Of a stretch of DNA of 44,963 nucleotides, positions 12,134-21,331 are shown piece after piece (position 1 is the stretch's first letter; each line of letters begins with the position of its first letter). A program made the position numbers and the translations under genes. The stretch is taken from positions 1-44,963 of the forward strand of contig JAGIAI010000065.1 in assembly GCA_017744935.1 (NCBI GenBank), in the 5' to 3' direction. The notes under the pieces are model-generated. The model had not been told where the DNA came from and ran no database searches. It saw nothing but the letters and a program-made list of their open reading frames with translations. This stretch comes from Variovorax sp. GTDB taxonomy: Bacteria; Pseudomonadota; Gammaproteobacteria; Burkholderiales; Burkholderiaceae_C.

Positions 12134-12669
12134 TTCGTCCTCTCTTGCAACTGCAGCGTCGCCACGCGTTCGATCCATTCACCGGCGGCGTCCTGCACGA
12201 TTTCACGCAAGGCGAGTTCGGTTTCGGTGATACGGGTGATCTTCCCGTAGTTGAGTCCCAGGTAGTTGCCCACCTTCACTTGATAGAGCAGCTTGTCCAC
12301 GCTGATCAGGGCAACCGGTTGTCCGTTTCGATTGAGGCTGCCCACCATCGCCATGGAGTCGAGCGGGAAGGCTTCCAGCGCCTCCTTGCGGCGAGTCAGC
12401 TCAGGAGCGATCAGGCCCGACGTGCTCGGCTGGTTCGAATCACGGCGAAGAGCCTGCGTCAACTTCTGCATGTTGAACGGCTCGACAGCGCCGGCCTCGG
12501 TGTAAGCCTGCGGCGTGAACTTCTTGGGTTCGGCGATGGGCGGCACATTCGGCTTGACTTGCGCACGCTGCTCGGTCATCCAGGTACGCAGTTCATCCTG
12601 ATCCGAACCAAAGCAACCGCTCAGGCCCACGACGGCGGCACAGAGCCCTAGGAATCCGAGCGTTCTCAT
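12130..12669 (-). CDS. pilP: Type IV pilus assembly lipoprotein PilP
   Basis: A 179-aa inner-membrane-anchored lipoprotein that links the PilMNO platform to the PilQ secretin. A lipobox LSGC places the acylated cysteine at residue 19. A disordered Pro-rich stretch is followed by the beta-sandwich HR domain (about 95-175), with the typical YQVKVGNYLGLNYGKI segment. It overlaps pilO and pilQ by 4 nt (ATGA) on each side, so its stoichiometry is probably set by coupled translation. Confidence 0.96.
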   Translation of the reverse strand: MRTLGFLGLCAAVVGLSGCFGSDQDELRTWMTEQRAQVKPNVPPIAEPKKFTPQAYTEAGAVEPFNMQKLTQALRRDSNQPSTSGLIAPELTRRKEALEAFPLDSMAMVGSLNRNGQPVALISVDKLLYQVKVGNYLGLNYGKITRITETELALREIVQDAAGEWIERVATLQLQERTK

Positions 12670-13340
12670 TTCTTCTTCGCCCCGGCGGCTGCGCGCTTCT
12701 GCATGTTCTGCTCTTGCTCATCCAGATAGCGATAGGTCCGGGCGGTCGCATCCATCACGAGACCCCCCTCCTTCGTCGGTGTCACGGACAGATTGTTCAA
12801 GGTCACGATGCGCGAGAGGTTCGCGACGTCGGCGGCGAAAGCGCCCATGTCGTGATAGCGCCCGGTCACACGCACCGCGATCGGGAGCTCGGCGTAGTAG
12901 TCCTTGACCGAAACCTGCCCAGGCCTGAACAGCTCGAACTGGAGACTGCGACCAAGACCGGCCTGGTTGATGTCCGACAGCAATGCGTCCATTTCAGCCT
13001 TGCTGGGAAGCTGCTTTTCGAGCAGCGTGACGTACTGTTGAACTTGCTCGCGCTGCTTCTTCAGCAGTTCGAGGTTGGCTGCCTGGGCGACCTTCTTCTG
13101 ATAGTCCGCCCTGAGGGTGACTTCCTTTGCGCGTGCCGCCTCCAGTTCGTCGTTCGAATTGGTGAGCCAGACGAACCAGAGCGCCACGACCACCGCGGCA
13201 GCCACGGCGACACACAACGCATAGCGCGGGATAGCAGGCCAAGCCGAAGGATCGTTCGGATTGAGGCCCTGGAATTGCTCGCCGAAGCTCCGCAGTGCGG
13301 CCCCGACATCGATCTTGGGAGAGGAGCGTTTGGTTGCCAT
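12666..13340 (-). CDS. pilO: Type IV pilus alignment protein PilO
   Basis: A 224-aa bitopic inner-membrane protein. It has a cytoplasmic N-terminus, one membrane segment (about residues 45-62, VAVAAAVVVALWFVWL), a coiled coil (about 65-115), and a periplasmic ferredoxin-like fold (LFRPGQVSVKDYYAELPIAV). It pairs with PilN to form the alignment subcomplex. It starts 8 nt after the pilN stop, and its stop overlaps the pilP start. The C-terminus ends in a basic run (KKRAAAGAKKK region). Confidence 0.95.
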   Translation of the reverse strand: MATKRSSPKIDVGAALRSFGEQFQGLNPNDPSAWPAIPRYALCVAVAAAVVVALWFVWLTNSNDELEAARAKEVTLRADYQKKVAQAANLELLKKQREQVQQYVTLLEKQLPSKAEMDALLSDINQAGLGRSLQFELFRPGQVSVKDYYAELPIAVRVTGRYHDMGAFAADVANLSRIVTLNNLSVTPTKEGGLVMDATARTYRYLDEQEQNMQKRAAAGAKKK

Positions 13341-13348
13341 GATGACGC

Positions 13349-13957
13349 TTACCCCTTGGCTGGCGGGATGGCCCCGGCGGCCGGCTTCTGAGCGTCGGTG
13401 GGCCGCTTCAGGCCAATGCGCATCGTGAAGTTGGCGACACGGCGCTGATCGCGGGGACTGAGGTTGATGTTGGTCGACGTGATCTCGACCAGTTCAGGCT
13501 TCACCAGCCACGGGCTGTTGTTGCCGAGATTGCGCAGCAACTCGGACACACGCTCGTTCGATTGGGCCATGCCCTGCAGCGTGACTGTCTGGTTGTCCTG
13601 CTTCATGCTGGTCAGGTAGACACCGTCCGGCAACTGACGAACGAGTTCGTTCAGCAGATGCACAGGCATGTTTCGGTCGCCCTGCAAGTCTTCCACGGCC
13701 TGCTGGCGCGCCCGAAGAGCGGCAATTTCCGCCTGCAGTGTCGAGATTTCCTTGATCTCGGCATCGAGCTTGGTGATTGCCGACTGCAGGATGCCGTTCT
13801 TGTCCTGCTGATTGGAGATTTGCGCCTGGAACCAAAGGTAGGCCCCGCCAGCGATCAGCACACCAGCGACCGCGGCCAAGCCCAATGTGGCGTAGAAGGT
13901 CTCTCGACGGCGCTTACGCGCCGCCTCGCGGTGGGGAAGCAGGTTGATGAGGATCAC
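13349..13957 (-). CDS. pilN: Type IV pilus assembly protein PilN
   Basis: A 202-aa bitopic membrane protein. The N-terminal ILINLLPHREAARKRRRETF is the conserved PilM-binding peptide; one membrane helix follows (about 24-44), then a coiled coil and a periplasmic domain. The start codon is GTG at 13957, overlapping the pilM stop as GTGA, and it supplies exactly the conserved N-terminus. It acts with PilM (cytoplasm) and PilO (membrane) in pilus machine alignment. Confidence 0.96.
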   Translation of the reverse strand: MILINLLPHREAARKRRRETFYATLGLAAVAGVLIAGGAYLWFQAQISNQQDKNGILQSAITKLDAEIKEISTLQAEIAALRARQQAVEDLQGDRNMPVHLLNELVRQLPDGVYLTSMKQDNQTVTLQGMAQSNERVSELLRNLGNNSPWLVKPELVEITSTNINLSPRDQRRVANFTMRIGLKRPTDAQKPAAGAIPPAKG

Positions 13958-15045
13958 TGCAGAAACCTCCGCATCGCGAGGCCACAGGACGTCAGGTAGG
14001 ACGGTGCCTCACGACGCACTTTCTTCTCGCGAATGCTGCTGCCGATTTCCATGCCGTCGAAGGGATTCACGAGCGAACACGCGAACGAAGTCTGGCGTGT
14101 GACGGCGCTGGTCAGACCGGGCAGCGACGCAGAGCCTCCCGCCAGCAGCACGTAGTCAACGCGGTTGTGCGGCGTGCTCGTGAAGAAGAATTGAAGCGCG
14201 CGCGCGATTTCCTGGGCGATGCTCGCAACGAAGGGTTTGAGCACACCGGAGCCGTAGTCTTCCGGCAGATCGCCGCTGCGCTTCTTGGCTTCGGCCTCTT
14301 CGGCGGAGAAGCCGTATTGCCGCACGATGAGCTGCGTGAGTTGCGCGCCACCAAAAGCCTGATCGCGGTCATACAGGACTTCCTGATTCTTCAGGACCTG
14401 CATGCTGGTGGTAAAGGCACCGACCTCGAACAGGGCCACGACAGCGTCGTGCCCCTGAGCGGGCAACTGCTCGATCAACCGTGCGGTCGCGAGGCGCGAT
14501 GCGTAGGATTCGACGTCGAGGATCACGGCCTTCAGCCCGGACGCCTCAGCCAGGCCTTGGCGATCCTGGACCTTTTCTTTGCGCGAAGCGGCGATGAGCA
14601 CTTCGACATCGCCGGCGGAACTGGCGCTTTGCCCCATCACGCAGAAATCGAGGCTCACCTCGTCCAGCGAAAAGGGGATGTACTGGTTGGCCTCGGACTC
14701 GACCTGAATCTCGAGTTCCTGCTCGCTCATGCCACCCGGCAGAACGATCTTCTTGGTGATGACGGCAGACGGCGGCAGGGCCAGGGCCACGTTCTTGGTG
14801 CGGGTGCCGCTCTTGCGCACGACGCGTCGTACAGCCTCGGCGACTTCGTCGAACTTCTCGACATTGCCGTCGGTGATCCAACCACGCTCCAGCGGCTCGA
14901 TGGCGCAACGCTCAAGCACGAGCTTGCCGCTGGCGTCGCGGCCGAGTTCCACAAGCTTGACGCTGGAAGAACTGACGTCCAGCCCGAGCAATGGCGCGGG
15001 CTGACGGCGAAATAACGATCCCAGGTCAATCAAGTTCGATCCCAT
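13954..15045 (-). CDS. pilM: Type IV pilus assembly ATPase-like PilM
   Basis: A 363-aa actin/FtsA-fold cytoplasmic protein that binds the PilN N-terminal peptide. LLGLDVSSSSVKLVELG is the phosphate-1 type motif; FEVGAFTTSMQVL and YVLLAGGSASLPGL are the phosphate-2 and adenosine segments. I chose the start at 15045 (MGSNLIDLGSLFRR) because it matches the family N-terminus; the frame is open 21 codons further upstream, but those residues look unrelated and would overlap the likely promoter. It is the first gene of pilMNOPQ, transcribed away from mrcA. Confidence 0.95.
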   Translation of the reverse strand: MGSNLIDLGSLFRRQPAPLLGLDVSSSSVKLVELGRDASGKLVLERCAIEPLERGWITDGNVEKFDEVAEAVRRVVRKSGTRTKNVALALPPSAVITKKIVLPGGMSEQELEIQVESEANQYIPFSLDEVSLDFCVMGQSASSAGDVEVLIAASRKEKVQDRQGLAEASGLKAVILDVESYASRLATARLIEQLPAQGHDAVVALFEVGAFTTSMQVLKNQEVLYDRDQAFGGAQLTQLIVRQYGFSAEEAEAKKRSGDLPEDYGSGVLKPFVASIAQEIARALQFFFTSTPHNRVDYVLLAGGSASLPGLTSAVTRQTSFACSLVNPFDGMEIGSSIREKKVRREAPSYLTSCGLAMRRFLQ

Positions 15046-15082
15046 CCGTTTGTAACGATTGGAAAAATTTGCGTGTGGTTGC

Positions 15083-15112
15083 ATGCTAGCAGTAAGCCCC
15101 AGTGCCAACCAA
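15083..15112 (-). promoter_or_regulatory. pilM: Putative pilM operon promoter
   Basis: On the minus strand TTGGTT (15107-15112) and TAGCAT (15083-15088) are spaced by 18 bp, about 38 bp upstream of the pilM start. The match is moderate. It lies in the 230-bp divergent region shared with mrcA, which also holds a 9-bp inverted repeat (aacgattgg at 15054-15062, ccaatcgtt at 15135-15143). Confidence 0.35.
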
Positions 15113-15222
15113 GCGCAGGATCGCGCCTACAGCGCCAATCGTTGTCAAAAGTCGACGTAACAGTTCCCTTCTGCAACTTTCGTCACAAATAAGAGTACTT
15201 GGGTCCTAACTGCTACGAAGCG

Positions 15223-15251
15223 ACCGGCTCCACGGACCGCGTTTTTATAAT
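15223..15251 (+). promoter_or_regulatory. mrcA: mrcA promoter (-10 TATAAT)
   Basis: A perfect TATAAT at 15246-15251 lies 24 bp before the mrcA ATG, predicting a very short leader of under 20 nt. The -35 region around 15223-15228 is weak (accggc). No clear Shine-Dalgarno precedes the ATG. Confidence 0.5.
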
Positions 15252-15275
15252 GCTCGCCAGACTCCGACAGCCTCA

Positions 15276-17678
15276 ATGCCCGACACATCCCGACCCAAAG
15301 GGCCTGCAAAAGCCCCTCCTCCCAAGCGTTCGACGTGGCTGACATGGTTGATGCGGATCGTACTGTGGGCCTTCGGGATCGCGGTCGCCGGCGTGGTCGC
15401 CGTGGTCTGCATCATCGCTGTCGCGCTCGCCGTGGCCTATCCCAATCTTCCCGATATTTCGGAGCTTTCTGACTATCGGCCGAAGCTGCCGCTTCGCGTG
15501 TTCTCGTCCGAAGGAATTTTGATCGGCGAATTCGGTGAAGAGCGGCGAAATCTGACGCCGATTTCCACCGTTCCGAAGGTCATGAAGGATGCTGTGCTCG
15601 CTGCAGAAGACGCACGCTTTTATGACCACGGAGGCGTCGATTACAAGGGAATGCTTCGCGCAGGAATCGCAAATCTGAACCGCGTGAAAAGCCAGGGCGC
15701 ATCGACCATCACGATGCAGGTAGCGAGAAATGTTTACCTGAGCTCTGAAAAAACACTGACCCGTAAGGTTTATGAAGTTCTTCTGACCTTCAAGCTGGAA
15801 CACCTTCTGACGAAGGACCAGATTCTCGAGATTTATGTGAATCAGATTTATCTCGGAAATCGGGCGTACGGGTTCGCTGCCGCATCTGAAGCTTATTTCG
15901 GCAAGCCGCTCCAGGACATCACGATTGCGCAGGCCGCGATGCTGGCTGGCCTGCCAAAGGCACCGGGCGCCAACAACCCCGTCAACAATCCTTCGCGTGC
16001 CCGCGCGCGGCAGCTCTATGTGATCGATCGCATGCAGGAAGCCGGTTTCATCACCGCCGAGCAAGCGGCAGAAGCCAAAAAGGAAGACCTGCATCTGCGT
16101 GACGCGGCCGACCCATCGCGGCTGCATGCGGAATACGTCGCCGAAACGGTTCGCCAATTGATGTACGCACAGTACGGCGACAGCACCTACACCCGGGGGC
16201 TCAAGGTCTACACGACGCTGGTCGCGGCCGATCAGGCCGCCGCCTACCGCGCGCTTCGCAAGGGCATCATGGATTACGAGCGCCGGCAGATCTATCGCGG
16301 CCCCGAGAAGTTCGTCGACCTTCCCAACGACCCAAAGGAACTCGACGAAGCCGTGGACGATGCGCTCGCCGATCATCCTGACAACGGCGATGTGATGTCG
16401 GCCGTGGTGCTCAAGGCCAACGCCAAGGAGATCAATGCAGTCCGGGGCAACGGCGATGCTGTCCAGATCGTCGGAGAGGGCTTGAAGCCCGCCCAGTCGG
16501 GACTCTCTGACAAGGCACCGCCCAACATCAAGATCCGACGTGGGGCCGTGATCCGCGTCGTCAAGACGCCGAAGGGCAGTTGGGAGATCACGCAGTTGCC
16601 GGAAGTCGAAGGCGCGTTCGTCGCAACGGATCCGCGCGACGGCGCGGTCAAGGCCATGGTGGGTGGCTTCGACTTCGACAAGAACAAGTTCAATCACGTG
16701 ACGCAGGCTTGGCGCCAGCCGGGTTCCAGCTTCAAGCCCTTCATTTACTCCGCCGCGCTCGAAAAGGGCTTCACGCCCAGCACGGTGATCAATGACGCGC
16801 CACTGTTCTTCGATGCAGGCACCACAGGCGGCCAGCCCTGGGAGCCGAAGAACTATGACGGCCAGTTCGAAGGTCCGATGCCGATGCGGCGCGCACTGAT
16901 GAAGTCGAAGAACATGGTGTCGATCCGCATCCTGCAGTCGATCGGAACGCGCTATGCGCAAGACTGGATCACCAACTTCGGCTTCGAGCGTGAGAAGCAT
17001 CCCGCGTATCTTCCGATGGCGCTCGGCGCCGGCTCGGTCACGCCGATGCAGATGGTGACAGCCTATTCAGTCTTCGCCAATGGCGGCTACCGCGTGAACC
17101 CGTACCTCGTGACGCGCGTGACCGACCACAAGGACAAGGTCCTCGTCGACAGGCAGCCTCCGCTGCTCAACGAGTCGATGCGCGCGATCCCGCAGCGAAA
17201 CGCGTACATCATGGACAGCCTGCTGCAGTCAGTCGCGAGCGGCGGCACGGCAGCCAAGGCACAAGCGACGCTCAAGCGCACCGATCTCTATGGCAAGACC
17301 GGCACCACGAACGATTCGCTGGACGCCTGGTTTGCCGGATTCCAGCCGACGATGACCGCGGTTGCGTGGATCGGGTACGACACGCCGCGCAAGCTCGGCG
17401 ACAAGGAGACCGGCGGTGGCCTGGCCCTGCCGATCTGGATCACCTACATGGAGACGGCCATCAAGGGCGTCCCGGTTGCCGAGGTGCCTGCGCCAGCAGG
17501 CGTGGTGAATGTCGGCGGCGAGTGGTACTACGACGACTACGCACCGGGTCGAGGTGTCGCCAGCCTGGGTGTCGAGGCGGGCCCGACGCCGCCGGCCGAG
17601 GCGATCTCGGCACCGCCGATCGGGGCGCCGCCGCCGCCCGAAGAACGCAGCAAGATCCTCGACCTGTTTCGGAACTGA
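15276..17678 (+). CDS. mrcA: Penicillin-binding protein 1A (class A PBP)
   Basis: An 800-aa bifunctional peptidoglycan glycosyltransferase/transpeptidase. A membrane anchor lies at about residues 22-56. The GT51 domain shows E111 in EDARFYDHGG and GASTITMQVARN (141-152). An OB-like insertion lies in between. The transpeptidase motifs are S484-SFK487, S544-KN and K674-TG (KTGTTND). The C-terminus is Pro-rich. Its 5' third (about 15440-15945) has much lower third-position GC than the rest (about 52 versus 85 percent in two 40-codon samples). Its stop directly abuts the opposing cyaY stop. PilMNOPQ upstream and PBP1A side by side is a frequent proteobacterial arrangement. Confidence 0.97.
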   Translation: MPDTSRPKGPAKAPPPKRSTWLTWLMRIVLWAFGIAVAGVVAVVCIIAVALAVAYPNLPDISELSDYRPKLPLRVFSSEGILIGEFGEERRNLTPISTVPKVMKDAVLAAEDARFYDHGGVDYKGMLRAGIANLNRVKSQGASTITMQVARNVYLSSEKTLTRKVYEVLLTFKLEHLLTKDQILEIYVNQIYLGNRAYGFAAASEAYFGKPLQDITIAQAAMLAGLPKAPGANNPVNNPSRARARQLYVIDRMQEAGFITAEQAAEAKKEDLHLRDAADPSRLHAEYVAETVRQLMYAQYGDSTYTRGLKVYTTLVAADQAAAYRALRKGIMDYERRQIYRGPEKFVDLPNDPKELDEAVDDALADHPDNGDVMSAVVLKANAKEINAVRGNGDAVQIVGEGLKPAQSGLSDKAPPNIKIRRGAVIRVVKTPKGSWEITQLPEVEGAFVATDPRDGAVKAMVGGFDFDKNKFNHVTQAWRQPGSSFKPFIYSAALEKGFTPSTVINDAPLFFDAGTTGGQPWEPKNYDGQFEGPMPMRRALMKSKNMVSIRILQSIGTRYAQDWITNFGFEREKHPAYLPMALGAGSVTPMQMVTAYSVFANGGYRVNPYLVTRVTDHKDKVLVDRQPPLLNESMRAIPQRNAYIMDSLLQSVASGGTAAKAQATLKRTDLYGKTGTTNDSLDAWFAGFQPTMTAVAWIGYDTPRKLGDKETGGGLALPIWITYMETAIKGVPVAEVPAPAGVVNVGGEWYYDDYAPGRGVASLGVEAGPTPPAEAISAPPIGAPPPPEERSKILDLFRN

Positions 17679-18011
17679 TCAGTCGAGTGAGAAAGTCAGC
17701 GGCTGTCCTGCCTGAAGCGTCGCTTCGCGCGTCAGGTTGCCGAACAATTCCTCGCGGGTCTTGGTGTCGACCCATGCACTGCCGTCATGACGGTAGTGAT
17801 AACCACCGGAGCGAGCCGCAAGCCAGATTTCTTGGAGCGGCTTCTGAAGGTTGACGATCAACTGACTGCCGTTGCGGAAGGTGATCGTGATCATTCCACC
17901 GACGCGCTGGTTGTCGATGTCGGCATCGGTCGAATCGTTGATGCGGTCGCAGCTGCGTTCGATCGCGGCCAGTGCGGCCTCGGCGCGGTCCATGTACTCG
18001 GGGTCGGTCAT
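17679..18011 (-). CDS. cyaY: Frataxin-like iron donor CyaY
   Basis: A 110-aa frataxin homologue, an acidic iron-binding protein that modulates Fe-S cluster assembly with IscS. It shows an acidic N-terminal helix (MTDPEYMDRAEAALAAIE), the DADIDNQRVGGMITITF strand region, and the conserved NLQKPLQEIWLAARSGGYHY. The start MTDPEY at 18011 fits the family; ten further upstream codons are open but would run into lptM. It converges tail to tail with mrcA (stops abut at 17678/17679) and diverges from lptM across only 15 bp. Confidence 0.95.
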   Translation of the reverse strand: MTDPEYMDRAEAALAAIERSCDRINDSTDADIDNQRVGGMITITFRNGSQLIVNLQKPLQEIWLAARSGGYHYRHDGSAWVDTKTREELFGNLTREATLQAGQPLTFSLD

Positions 18012-18026
18012 TACTACAATTTCGCC

Positions 18027-18269
18027 ATGTCTGTTCGCCAAATTCTAGTGAGCGCCGTTGGCCTCGCGCTCGTTGGGGTCGCCTTGACCGCCTGTGGTCA
18101 AAAAGGCTCGCTGTACCTGCCGACCGATCCCGCCGCAAAAGATCGGGCCACCCTGCCTCAGGTCTTGATCCCCGGCCGCTCCACGACCGAAACACCGACG
18201 AAGCCTGCGCAATCCTCTGGCGCGCAAAACGAAAACAATGCTCCGGCATCCACCGAAGGCAACAAGTAA
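18027..18269 (+). CDS. lptM: LPS translocon maturation chaperone LptM (YifL-like lipoprotein)
   Basis: An 80-aa outer-membrane lipoprotein. The signal peptide ends in the lipobox LTAC, followed by the diagnostic GQKGSLYLP of the LptM/YifL family, whose E. coli member helps LptD disulfide maturation. The tail is low-complexity and hydrophilic. It lies directly before lysA: its TAA is immediately followed by the lysA ATG. Its promoter must lie inside or against cyaY, since only 15 bp separate them. The longer open frame upstream (from 17787) overlaps cyaY and is not used. Confidence 0.9.
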   Translation: MSVRQILVSAVGLALVGVALTACGQKGSLYLPTDPAAKDRATLPQVLIPGRSTTETPTKPAQSSGAQNENNAPASTEGNK

Positions 18270-19553
18270 ATGAGTCAGCCGGCACTTCTTCCAGGACACC
18301 CGCACGTCGCACGCAAGGACGGCGATCTGCAGATCGAAGGCGTCTCCATCGCCTCCCTTGCGCGCGAGCACGGCACCCCCCTCTTCGTCTACTCGAAGCA
18401 ATGGATGCTCGACGCGCTCGCGGCCTACCGGCGTGGCTTCGAGGGCCGCGACGCGTTGGTCTGCTATGCGATCAAGGCCAACTCCTCTTTGGGTGTGTTG
18501 CGCGTATTCGCGCAAGCCGGTTGCGGCTTCGACATCGTCTCGGGCGGGGAACTCGCACGGGTGCTCGCGGCAGGCGCCGAGCCAGCCAAGGTGATCTTTT
18601 CCGGCGTCGGCAAGACACGCGCCGAGATGCGGCAGGCCCTCGCCGCCGGCATCGGGTGCTTCAACGTGGAGAGCGAGGCCGAGCTCGAGGTCCTCAATGC
18701 AGTCGCCCTCGAGGAAGGCCGGCGCGCGGCGATCAGCGTGCGGATCAATCCCAACGTGGATCCGAAGACGCACCCCTACATTTCCACGGGCCTGAAGGGC
18801 AACAAGTTCGGCGTGGCTCATGACCGTGCCGTGGCGATCTATCAGCATGCCGCGTCCCTCAAGGGAATCGAGGTGGTCGGCATCGACTGCCACATCGGTT
18901 CGCAGATCACCGACGTATCCCCCTATCTCGAGGCGCTGGAGCGCGTGCTCGATCTGGTCGAGGCAATCGAGAAGACTGGCATCCGGCTGCACCACCTCGA
19001 CTTCGGTGGCGGTCTCGGCATCGACTACAACGGCGACACGCCGCCCGGCGCCGATACGCTCTGGCGGCAGATGCTGGCGCGCCTCGACGCGCGCGGCTTC
19101 GGACAACGCCGGCTCATCGTCGAGCCCGGCCGTTCGCTAGTCGGCAATGCGGGTGTCTGCGTCACGGAGGTGCTCTACATCAAGCCGGGCGAAGAAAAGA
19201 ACTTCTGTATCGTCGATGCGGCGATGAACGACCTGCCCCGCCCGGCGATGTATCAGGCCTTCCATCAGATCGTCCCGGTGAAGAATCGCCAGGATGGCGC
19301 CCCGGTGCTTTACGACGTGGTCGGGCCAGTGTGCGAAAGCGGCGACTGGATCGGACGCGACCGCAAGTTGCAGGTCGCGCAGGGCGATCTGCTCGCGGTC
19401 CTCTCGGCCGGTGCTTACTGCATGGCGATGGCCAGCAACTACAACACCCGCGGCCGGGCGGCCGAAGTGTTAGTGAGCGGCGAGCGTGCCACGCTCATCC
19501 GCTGGCGCGAAACCCTCGACGACCAGTTGCGCGCAGAACGCTTCGAAGGCTGA
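18270..19553 (+). CDS. lysA: Diaminopimelate decarboxylase
   Basis: A 427-aa fold-type III PLP enzyme converting meso-diaminopimelate to lysine. The PLP lysine lies in VCYAIKANSSL (about residues 66-76). CHIGSQI, HHLDFGGGLGIDYNG (phosphate binding) and the C-terminal CESGDWIGRDR (active-site Cys/Glu) and GAYCMAMASNYN are intact. It abuts lptM, so the two are cotranscribed. It sets the balance between lysine and the diaminopimelate used by the neighbouring wall synthase. Confidence 0.97.
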   Translation: MSQPALLPGHPHVARKDGDLQIEGVSIASLAREHGTPLFVYSKQWMLDALAAYRRGFEGRDALVCYAIKANSSLGVLRVFAQAGCGFDIVSGGELARVLAAGAEPAKVIFSGVGKTRAEMRQALAAGIGCFNVESEAELEVLNAVALEEGRRAAISVRINPNVDPKTHPYISTGLKGNKFGVAHDRAVAIYQHAASLKGIEVVGIDCHIGSQITDVSPYLEALERVLDLVEAIEKTGIRLHHLDFGGGLGIDYNGDTPPGADTLWRQMLARLDARGFGQRRLIVEPGRSLVGNAGVCVTEVLYIKPGEEKNFCIVDAAMNDLPRPAMYQAFHQIVPVKNRQDGAPVLYDVVGPVCESGDWIGRDRKLQVAQGDLLAVLSAGAYCMAMASNYNTRGRAAEVLVSGERATLIRWRETLDDQLRAERFEG

Positions 19554-19574
19554 GTAACTTGCCGCAGCGGCGGA

Positions 19575-20216
19575 TCATTCCGTCGGCTGCGGCCGCACGC
19601 CAATCGGCCGTGCCGGCTTCTTCTTGCTCGCGAAATTCCATACTCGCCAGGCGAGCAGGACACCAATGATCGCGGCGTAGACGAACACTTCGCTGAAATT
19701 GTTCTTGCCTGCCCGCATCCAGAAGAAGTGCAGCAGACCCAGCCCCGCGATCAGGTAGACCAACCGGTGCAGCGTCTGCCAGCGCTTCGCGCCCAGCGCC
19801 TTGATCGCGCGATTGAATGACGTCGCAGCGAGCGGCGTCAGCAGCAGGAAGCCGCTGAATCCCACCAGGATGAACGGCCGCTTGGCGATGTCCTTCGCGA
19901 TGTCCTGCAGTTCGAAGCCCATGTCGAACCAGCTGTAGCTCAGGAGATGGATGACGACATAGAAGTAGGCGAACAGCCCCAGCATCCGCCGGAATCGCGC
20001 CAGCGCGTTGGTCTTGGTGATGACCCGCAGCGGCGTGACGGCCAGCACGATGCAGATGAAGCGAAGCGTCCAGTCGCCTGTCGAGCGGATCAGGTGTTCC
20101 GCCGGATTCGCGCCGAGACCGTCGGTGAGCGCGCCGTAGAACAGCCACGCGAACGGTAGCAGGCAAAGCACGAAGATCACCGGCTTGGTCGCCGGGTGTA
20201 TCAGGAGCTTGTTCAC
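19575..20216 (-). CDS. msrQ: MsrQ haem-binding membrane subunit of methionine sulfoxide reductase
   Basis: A 213-aa inner-membrane b-type cytochrome with about six helices that passes electrons from the quinone pool to MsrP. The ferric-reductase-like signature NPAEHLIRSTGDWTLRFICIVLAVTPLR and FRRMLGLFAYFYVVIHLLSY carry the likely haem-ligand histidines; another His is in RWQTLHRLVYLIAGLGLLHFFW. The start codon is GTG at 20216, 13 nt after the msrP stop, with gaggcggg upstream as Shine-Dalgarno. Confidence 0.94.
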   Translation of the reverse strand: MNKLLIHPATKPVIFVLCLLPFAWLFYGALTDGLGANPAEHLIRSTGDWTLRFICIVLAVTPLRVITKTNALARFRRMLGLFAYFYVVIHLLSYSWFDMGFELQDIAKDIAKRPFILVGFSGFLLLTPLAATSFNRAIKALGAKRWQTLHRLVYLIAGLGLLHFFWMRAGKNNFSEVFVYAAIIGVLLAWRVWNFASKKKPARPIGVRPQPTE

Positions 20217-20229
20217 TGGGAAACCCGCC

Positions 20230-21228
<999 letters not shown>

Positions 21229-21331
21229 GGATCGCCTTTCACCAGAAACTGCCGTGCAAGGATAGATTCGTTGCCAGCCTCGAATTGGTTACGCGCGATC
21301 CGAATTCAGTTCACGCCGCGCCACCCGCCCC

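Noticed and set aside
15273..17000. 575-codon minus-strand open frame over mrcA
   Set aside because: It is antisense to an intact class A PBP with all catalytic motifs on the plus strand.
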